Shown here piece by piece: positions 55,657-61,930 of a DNA stretch of 64,000 nt; within the stretch, counting starts at the first letter, position 1; every line of letters begins with the position of its first letter. The DNA comes from an uncultured bacterium (GTDB taxonomy: Bacteria; Cyanobacteriota; Vampirovibrionia; Gastranaerophilales; Gastranaerophilaceae): NCBI GenBank assembly GCA_949284715.1, contig CASDWH010000032.1, forward strand, positions 1 to 64,000, given 5' to 3'. The translations under genes and the position numbers were made by a program. Under the pieces are notes generated by a model. The model worked only from the letters and a program-made list of their open reading frames with translations, was not told where the DNA came from and did not search any database.

Positions 55657-57348
55657 ATGGCATTACCAAACGTAGCATATTTTTCAATGGAAATTGCAAT
55701 GGATCAGTCATTGAGCACTTATTCTGGCGGTTTAGGATTTCTTGCCGGTTCACACATGTTATCTGCCGGCTACCTTCAAATGCCTATGGTTGGTGTAACA
55801 ATGTTATGGTCTTACGGGTATTACGACCAAAGAATTAGTCACAACGGTCAAGTTGAAGTCGCTTACATTAGAAAGTACTATGACTTCTTAACTGATACCG
55901 GTATTACCGTAGAAGTTGATTCTTTTGGCGAAAAAGTTAAAGTTAAGGCATATCTCGTTCCGCCGGAATTGTTCGGAACCTGTCCTGTTTATTTACTAAC
56001 AACTGATATTGAAGGAAATAGCGATTGGGCTAAGAGCATTTCTTACAAACTTTATGACGGAAATGAAAAAATCCGTATTGCTCAGGAAACTGTTCTGGGT
56101 GTTGCAGGTATTAGAGTTCTTCAAGCCGCAGGTTACAACTTTGATGTCGTTCATATGAACGAAGGACACGCTCTTCCTGCTGCATTTGAACTCTTAAGAC
56201 AATACAACGGCAACCTCGATGAAGTTAAAAAGAAAACCGTGTTCACAACTCACACTCCTGTTGCCGCAGGTAACGAAGTTCACTGGGTTGATACACTCTT
56301 AGGCGGCGGTTTCTTTGCAGGATGTTCCAGAGAACAGGCTGTTGAACTTGGCGGTGAAAATTTCTCGCTTACAGTTGCTGCACTAAGAATGAGCCGTATT
56401 GCTAATGCTGTATCACAGCTTCACGGTCTTGTAGCAAACAGAATGTGGGAATGGGTCGAAGGCAGATGCCCGATTAGAGCTATTACCAACGCCGTTAACC
56501 TCCATTACTGGCAAGATAAGCGTATGAGCGGTGTTGCATCTTTTGATCACTTGCTCAGAGTTAAGCGCGAAATGAAAGAAGAACTCTTCAGATATATCGC
56601 AAATGTTGCAGGTAAAAGATTTGACCCTGATGTATTAACTATCACCTGGGCAAGAAGATTTGCTGATTACAAACGTGCTTGGTTAATCTTTATGGACAAA
56701 GACAGAATCGGCAAACTGTTAGATGAAAATAAACTTCAAATTATCTTTGCAGGTAAATTCCACCCCGATGATGTTATGGGTAAAGAAATGTTTAACAAGC
56801 TCTTGACCCGTTCACATTCATTGAAGAATGTTGTTGTTCTTCCTGGATATGAATTACAGCTTTCCGGAATGTTAAAAAGAGGAACCGATGTTTGGCTGAA
56901 CACTCCGTTAAGACCGTTTGAAGCTTCAGGTACTTCCGGTATGTCCGCTAACGCTAACGGCGCTTTACACCTTTCAATCTATGACGGCTGGGCTGTTGAA
57001 GGTACATTTACCGGTATTAACGGCTACACTGTTGAATACGAAGGTCTTGATGATGAAATGCCTTGGGAAGAACGCCACTGGAAAGACCATGAATGCATAA
57101 TGAATATCATCGAAAATCAAATCATTCCTACTTATTATAACAACAAACAAGAGTGGGCTAGATTGATGAGGCAGGCAATCAGAACTTCTGAAGCTTACTT
57201 TAATTCAGACAGAATGGTTGTTGAATATTACAACAGATTGTATAAGCCAATCGCACACGATGATACAAGTGCCGGTGAAAAGAAAAAAGAAATGAATATT
57301 TCTGAAACTCCAACATTCGACGCTTGGACATTCTCTAATATTAAGTAA
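55657..57348 (+). CDS. short-form alpha-glucan phosphorylase-like protein (GT35) lacking the PLP lysine
   Basis: 563 residues, aligned by eye with the short alpha-glucan phosphorylases (Thermotoga AgpA type). VAYFSMEIAMDQSLSTYSGG at the N-terminus and the C-terminal LNTPLRPFEASGTSGM are typical. In the family the residue after GTSGM (or GTGNM in the long form) is the lysine that holds PLP; here it is Ser430 (TCC). HMNEGHALPAAFELL and ARRFADYKRAWL are present. So either PLP is bound differently or the reaction has changed. Codons look biased, as in a highly expressed gene. Confidence 0.82.
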   Translation: MALPNVAYFSMEIAMDQSLSTYSGGLGFLAGSHMLSAGYLQMPMVGVTMLWSYGYYDQRISHNGQVEVAYIRKYYDFLTDTGITVEVDSFGEKVKVKAYLVPPELFGTCPVYLLTTDIEGNSDWAKSISYKLYDGNEKIRIAQETVLGVAGIRVLQAAGYNFDVVHMNEGHALPAAFELLRQYNGNLDEVKKKTVFTTHTPVAAGNEVHWVDTLLGGGFFAGCSREQAVELGGENFSLTVAALRMSRIANAVSQLHGLVANRMWEWVEGRCPIRAITNAVNLHYWQDKRMSGVASFDHLLRVKREMKEELFRYIANVAGKRFDPDVLTITWARRFADYKRAWLIFMDKDRIGKLLDENKLQIIFAGKFHPDDVMGKEMFNKLLTRSHSLKNVVVLPGYELQLSGMLKRGTDVWLNTPLRPFEASGTSGMSANANGALHLSIYDGWAVEGTFTGINGYTVEYEGLDDEMPWEERHWKDHECIMNIIENQIIPTYYNNKQEWARLMRQAIRTSEAYFNSDRMVVEYYNRLYKPIAHDDTSAGEKKKEMNISETPTFDAWTFSNIK

Positions 57349-57365
57349 TAGTTGGAAAACCAAAC

Positions 57366-57399
57366 AAAAAAAGACTTACGCTTTCGTAAGTCTTTTTTT
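57366..57399. terminator. bidirectional terminator
   Basis: AAAAAAAGACTTACG (57366-57380) and CGTAAGTCTTTTTTT (57385-57399) form a 15-bp stem with a four-base loop and U runs on both strands. It serves the GT35 gene and the convergent gene at 57401. Confidence 0.93.
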
Positions 57400-57400
57400 A

Positions 57401-58999
57401 TTATATTAATTTAACTGCGTCTTCTATATCGTGGTTAAGAGTGTATACTTCAAGCTTGCTGTTTACGGCCGGAAGCAGGCTGCTTCTAACATCTTCGTAC
57501 TTAACCAGTCCTTGTTTCAGCATTTGCAGTTGAATTTCCGGTGATTGGGTTTTCTTAAACAAACCTAGGCGTTGGTTAGTGTTTAAACGTTCATAGAATT
57601 TTTTAACAACCTCTTTCGGTGCATTTTTAATTACTTCTTCGACATCTTGAAGGGTTTTGCATCCCCGAAAAGTTTGTACTACTGAAATATACGATTGTTG
57701 TGTTTCCCTAGGGGCAGTATATTGTGTGTTTGCTTTAGTATATTCCTCCCGGGGAACATCTTTTTGAAGAGTATTATTTATTACCGTTTCTTGTTTGTCA
57801 GTTTCTTCTATTGTTTCTGTAATAGCCGGCTCGTCAGCAGGTGCAGTTTCTGATACTACAGTAGTATTTTTATCCGTAGTTTCAATAACAGGTGTATCCT
57901 TTTGTACTTCTGTTTTCGTTTCAGGGGTTTTCTCTTCAACCCCGAGAGCGCGTTTATATTCTTCCTGTATTTTTGTTATGTTTTCAGGGGTAAAGGAGGT
58001 TCTTACATTTTCATATTCAGATTTTTGAAGTTTTGCTATTGCTTCTTGACGAACCTTTTCCGGTGCAACATTTGCAACCTGATGAGTTACTTCCCCGACA
58101 ACTTTTTCATATTCGTGCATATTGTTAGCTGTACGATCGTAAGCATCCGCCTGTTGTGATTCATCCAAATTTTGAATTTGTCTTGCAGTTTCAACACCTA
58201 ACGATGTTTTTGTTTCATCTGTATAATTCTGGTTTGCGACAATCCCTCTCGTTGTAGCATCAACTATTTCTGCCTGACGTTCAACTGCGCAATTTGGCAT
58301 TTGTTTAATGACTTCGCGGGTTGGTTCATCTGTATCAGAATGTTGAGCGATATTTTCTGCAATTGGTGCTTGATTTTCATCCTGCATATTAGGTAATTGT
58401 CTTGCTAAACCGGTTCTGACATCATCATCATAGTTTCCTATTAATTCTATAGCTGTTTCTAATTGTTTAATTGCATCTTTGATTTCCGCTGTATATTCTC
58501 CTGCTCTGGCCTTAATTTCTTCAATTTTTGATTTTGCACTCGCAATAGCGGCTGCACGTTTGTTATCATCACTTAAGTCCCAGGTTCTGATTTCATCGTG
58601 AATAGCTTTAATATCAAGCCATTCGTTTGCTTTAATTACGACGTTTTTAACACCTTGTTCTACAGCGTTTACAACCTCATTAAATCCTTTTTTAATCTTG
58701 CCGAAGAACCCGGTTTTTTCTTCTTTTTCCGGTTCTTTAAGCGGTTTCGTTTCATTAACATTTTCTGCTTTAACAACTTTATCAGACATATCCGTATCAA
58801 TAGTATCGCAATTGGGGGTAAAGAAATGACAGAAAACAATTTTATCGGACATATCCGTATCAATAGCATCTTCTGATACCATTGGAATAACAGTTTTAGC
58901 CGGATCGCTTCCTTGCAATGTACCAGGTGTAACAGGTGCGAATTCCGGGTTAATACTTTGATTTTTATTAAGTTGTTCTAAATAATTCTCCGTAGGCAT
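57401..58999 (-). CDS. acidic helical-repeat hypothetical protein beside the CRISPR array
   Basis: 532 residues from ATG 58999, with AGAGGA about nine bases upstream; the frame stays open for 49 more codons without one. Residues about 20-60 carry a duplicated IDTDMSDK segment, then GFFGKIKKGFNEVVNAVEQG (possible amphipathic helix), a long Glu/Asp/Gln-rich helical region with irregular 30-35 residue repeats (about 120-330), a Thr/Glu/Val-rich linker (about 350-430) and a folded helical C-terminus. Not recognised. Only 150 bases separate it from the array, but no known CRISPR function matches it. Confidence 0.6.
   Translation of the reverse strand: MPTENYLEQLNKNQSINPEFAPVTPGTLQGSDPAKTVIPMVSEDAIDTDMSDKIVFCHFFTPNCDTIDTDMSDKVVKAENVNETKPLKEPEKEEKTGFFGKIKKGFNEVVNAVEQGVKNVVIKANEWLDIKAIHDEIRTWDLSDDNKRAAAIASAKSKIEEIKARAGEYTAEIKDAIKQLETAIELIGNYDDDVRTGLARQLPNMQDENQAPIAENIAQHSDTDEPTREVIKQMPNCAVERQAEIVDATTRGIVANQNYTDETKTSLGVETARQIQNLDESQQADAYDRTANNMHEYEKVVGEVTHQVANVAPEKVRQEAIAKLQKSEYENVRTSFTPENITKIQEEYKRALGVEEKTPETKTEVQKDTPVIETTDKNTTVVSETAPADEPAITETIEETDKQETVINNTLQKDVPREEYTKANTQYTAPRETQQSYISVVQTFRGCKTLQDVEEVIKNAPKEVVKKFYERLNTNQRLGLFKKTQSPEIQLQMLKQGLVKYEDVRSSLLPAVNSKLEVYTLNHDIEDAVKLI
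58781..58870 (-). repeat. imperfect 27-bp direct repeat within the helical-repeat gene
   Basis: 58781-58807 and 58844-58870 match at 25 of 27 positions and are 63 bases apart (21 codons, in frame), encoding the repeated IDTDMSDK segment. Confidence 0.85.
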
Positions 59000-59149
59000 A
59001 CTTAATAATCCTCTAATTAAATATATAAAGTATATATTGTATATAAAATTTACAATATGCGGGAATTTGTTACATAACTTAATAATATGTGCTTGGGTGG
59101 ATTCAAAAAGCAACCGAAACACTATGCCTGCAATAGTAATTTGCAACAG

Positions 59150-60005
59150 ATCTACAACAGTAAAAATTTAATATAGGTATTAAACGGTTGTCATCTTTAT
59201 GATGTACAACCTATCTACAACAGTAGAAATTTAATATAGGTATTAAACGTCATTGACACTTGCACCGTTTCATCATATCTACAACAGTAGAAATTTAATA
59301 TAGGTATTAAACATATATGGACTTTGAACTATTACCAGCAATCTACAACAGTAGAAATTTAATATAGGTATTAAACGAATATTAGAAATAGAAAGGGTGT
59401 ACAATATCTACAACAGTAGAAATTTAATATAGGTATTAAACGTCTTGAGAACTTTCGTCTTTACCTGAATCTACAACAGTAGAAATTTAATATAGGTATT
59501 AAACAAAAAAAGATGGCAATAAATCCGTAAATCTACAACAGTAGAAATTTAATATAGGTATTAAACAAAAAAAGATGGCAATAAATCCGTAAATCTACAA
59601 CAGTAGAAATTTAATATAGGTATTAAACCCTGAAACTGGCAGGGGTATAAGTCCGTATCTACAACAGTAGAAATTTAATATAGGTATTAAACACTTATGC
59701 TTGTAAACCAACAGTGTAATCTACAACAGTAGAAATTTAATATAGGTATTAAACTCTGTTATATTAGACAATGCGATTTCATCTACAACAGTAGAAATTT
59801 AATATAGGTATTAAACAAAGTATTTCACTCATTTAAAATCTCCCTATCTACAACAGTAGAAATTTAATATAGGTATTAAACCGGTTAGCAACCCTTGTAA
59901 TGTCGTATCTACAACAGTAGAAATTTAATATAGGTATTAAACAGCGTGGAGCAGAAGCAATTATGCCTTATCTACAACAGTAGAAATTTAATATAGGTAT
60001 TAAAC
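59150..60005 (-). CRISPR. type V-A CRISPR array, 14 repeats, 13 spacers
   Basis: Fourteen 36-base repeats start at 59150, 59213, 59277, 59341, 59406, 59469, 59531, 59593, 59657, 59719, 59781, 59846, 59907 and 59970; spacers are 25-29 bases. On the minus strand each repeat begins GTTTAATACC and ends TCTACTGTTGTAGAT, whose TCTAC/GTAGA stem is the conserved Cas12a handle. Transcription is therefore minus-strand, away from cas2. The repeat at 59150 carries one substitution in the handle stem, as expected at the old trailer end. Spacers 59505-59530 and 59567-59592 are identical, a duplicated unit. Confidence 0.99.
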
Positions 60006-60139
60006 CCTTAGCAAATGGTTTTTACCTTTTTTACCGTATTTTATTGTCAAAGTACAACAAATTTTATTCATTTTCATGTCGTTTAATACCTATTTTCTCT
60101 AAATTTCTTATATTAAGACCCGGGTTTGTATTTTCCGGT
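60006..60139 (-). promoter_or_regulatory. CRISPR leader
   Basis: The AT-rich interval between cas2 and the first repeat. On the minus strand it contains TTGACA (60050-60045) followed by TAAAAA-type sequences, a plausible array promoter, though no good -10 lies at the standard 17-base distance. It also contains the inverted degenerate repeat at 60081-60119. Confidence 0.75.
60081..60119 (+). ncRNA. candidate crRNA-resembling RNA: degenerate CRISPR repeat on the opposite strand
   Basis: On the + strand 60081-60093 is identical to the first 13 bases of the repeat unit as transcribed. Then come 7 bases including a 4-base insertion (CTCT), and AAATTTCT (60101-60108) matches the repeat again. The handle then diverges, yet TCTTA (60106-60110) pairs perfectly with TAAGA (60114-60118) across a three-base loop, in the place of TCTAC-TGTT-GTAGA. 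A weak promoter (TTGTCA at 60044-60049 and a TATTCA or TTCATT box) would start a transcript about here. The sequence from 60120 would be its guide. Inference: a CreR-like regulatory guide. Confidence 0.5.
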
Positions 60140-60415
60140 TTAATTCACTATTATTATATCACTTTCTTCGTGTTTTAAAAAGCCATATTTTGATATTTTA
60201 CAATTTTCACTTGTTTCTATTATCAAAACACTATCTTCCTCTTTAAATAATTTTTCAAAATGATTATCTATTTCACTTTTTATTATATCCAGCATGCGTT
60301 TGCTGTTTTGTATTTTATATACAGAAAACTGCATTCTATTTCCATATTTTTGTAAAAATTTGGAAAATTTTGTTCTCAATTTATCATTTGCTATATCATA
60401 ACTAATTAATATCAC
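60140..60415 (-). CDS. cas2: CRISPR-associated endoribonuclease/integrase subunit Cas2
   Basis: 91 residues. The family opening ILISYDIANDKLRTKFSKFL with the conserved Asp, then RMQFSVYKIQ, identify Cas2, which bridges the two Cas1 dimers during spacer integration. The start is a GTG at 60415, chosen from the family N-terminus, and it overlaps the cas1 end by 14 bases. Last gene of the cas operon, next to the leader. Confidence 0.96.
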   Translation of the reverse strand: MILISYDIANDKLRTKFSKFLQKYGNRMQFSVYKIQNSKRMLDIIKSEIDNHFEKLFKEEDSVLIIETSENCKISKYGFLKHEESDIIIVN

Positions 60416-61376
60416 CTTTTAATACCGCCTTCGGGAACTTTGTAATATCTTCACCTTTCATAAACCAGCGATAATATTGCTGTATAAAATCAAATATATC
60501 GCTCTTATAACTCATTATTTCTGACAGAATTTCGCCTATAAAATGACTGCTATCCTTCCAATCCAATTGATACTGTTCTTTATATTTTGTAAACTTATAA
60601 TCTTTCATTTGCTGTAAGTTTATCATTTTTCTTATTTTATAATCTACAATTGGTCTAAAAGGCTCAATTATATCACATACAAGTGATTTACGCTTATAAA
60701 ATTCTCTATGCAAGTTGCCTTTATAAAGGTCAAATCCATATATGTTTAATACCGCTTCTATATAATTGAATAACACAGTATACCCTATGTCTAATAACAG
60801 ATTGATTTCATCACGCTTAACTCTCGGTTGACGCCCCTGCCAGTTAAACGGCTCAAACATTCTGTTAAAATATATTTTGGCACTCGTTCCTTCCAGCCCC
60901 ATTATACCGTAATTATCATACTCGCTTTTTTCAAGTTTCTCTATTGTTTCATTTAATTTCGCTATCCCTTCTTTTAGTTCTTTTTTACGCAGCTTTTTTA
61001 AAAAATCTCGCTGATTTATTATTTTATTTAAAATTATCCGTTTAGCTATATCATTTGATAAATTTGTACAATATTGTTTTTCGTGCAATAAGAAGTTGCC
61101 TTCCAGAGTAAAACTTATTGCTGTATACAATTTAAAACTCTGAGTAAACAAAATAATTGAAAATCCAAACTTCTTACTTCGCGATATGATACCACTGCTC
61201 AGTGTTATATCACCTACAATAAACAGAGCAAACAGATTATAGCAGCTCAGTTGAAATTTAATATTACCATCTTTGTCTTTTATAACAACGTTATCATTTT
61301 TAAATGTGATTTTTTCACCCTGGTGCGTAAAAATAAATATTACTTTTTTCTCTAAAAAATCCGGCTTGGTTAACAT
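60402..61376 (-). CDS. cas1: CRISPR-associated endonuclease Cas1
   Basis: 324 residues. Cas1 is the integrase that cuts and joins new spacers. The metal-binding Glu is in LEGTSAKIYFNRMF, the His in YKGNLHREFYKRKSLVCD and the Asp just after it, with the IIEPFRPIVDYKIRK end. It overlaps cas4 by 7 bases and cas2 by 14. Length and motifs look intact. Confidence 0.97.
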   Translation of the reverse strand: MLTKPDFLEKKVIFIFTHQGEKITFKNDNVVIKDKDGNIKFQLSCYNLFALFIVGDITLSSGIISRSKKFGFSIILFTQSFKLYTAISFTLEGNFLLHEKQYCTNLSNDIAKRIILNKIINQRDFLKKLRKKELKEGIAKLNETIEKLEKSEYDNYGIMGLEGTSAKIYFNRMFEPFNWQGRQPRVKRDEINLLLDIGYTVLFNYIEAVLNIYGFDLYKGNLHREFYKRKSLVCDIIEPFRPIVDYKIRKMINLQQMKDYKFTKYKEQYQLDWKDSSHFIGEILSEIMSYKSDIFDFIQQYYRWFMKGEDITKFPKAVLKGDIN

Positions 61377-61930
61377 AATAAACTCCTGTCACAACTTGGT
61401 TCGTAGATACAATTTTTACATTTCTCAATATTTACTGCTTTGTATTCTTTCATATCAAATTCCCGAATTTCTTTTATCAAACCCCTAAAAGCTTTATCCA
61501 TCTCAGGATTATCTTCCGGCAATTTTATATCATAATTCCGGTTATCTTTTATACTGTGAAATCTCAGTTTTTTAACCTTATATCCCATTTCCATAAGGGC
61601 ATAATATTGCGCATATAGTTGAAAAATATATCCGTCATATATTCTTACAATCTTATTTTTCCTTTCTGTTAATACACCCGTTTCTGTATCAAAAGTATCA
61701 ATTTTCCCCGCAATATTAAATTCTGAACTAAAAACATTCATACCCTGCAATATGCTTTTTCTGGCAGAATAACTTCTGTTATCAATTGCTTTATGGGCAT
61801 TTGTTCCTTCAGTCTGGCTTGTCGATTGATACAAAGATTTTTCCATTGTCCCGTACAACTTATGAAAATAAATTGATACGGGACAAAAGATAAAATCATT
61901 TAAGTATGATATCAATATGGTTTCTTCCAT
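61370..61930 (-). CDS. cas4: CRISPR-associated Cas4 (RecB-like nuclease, Fe-S)
   Basis: 186 residues. Cas4 trims prespacers and helps choose the PAM side. SYLNDFIFCPVSIYFHKLYG contains the first cluster Cys, and the C-terminal CKNCIYEPSC supplies the other three. The nuclease core residues appear as NIAGKIDTFD and RKNKIVRIYDGYIFQLYAQ. The ATG overlaps the cas12a stop by one base. Confidence 0.94.
   Translation of the reverse strand: MEETILISYLNDFIFCPVSIYFHKLYGTMEKSLYQSTSQTEGTNAHKAIDNRSYSARKSILQGMNVFSSEFNIAGKIDTFDTETGVLTERKNKIVRIYDGYIFQLYAQYYALMEMGYKVKKLRFHSIKDNRNYDIKLPEDNPEMDKAFRGLIKEIREFDMKEYKAVNIEKCKNCIYEPSCDRSLLC

Noticed and set aside
60081-60119. Standard tracrRNA or a 15th array repeat
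   Set aside because: It is in reverse orientation and handle-divergent, and V-A systems do not need a tracrRNA. Kept as a regulatory RNA candidate instead.
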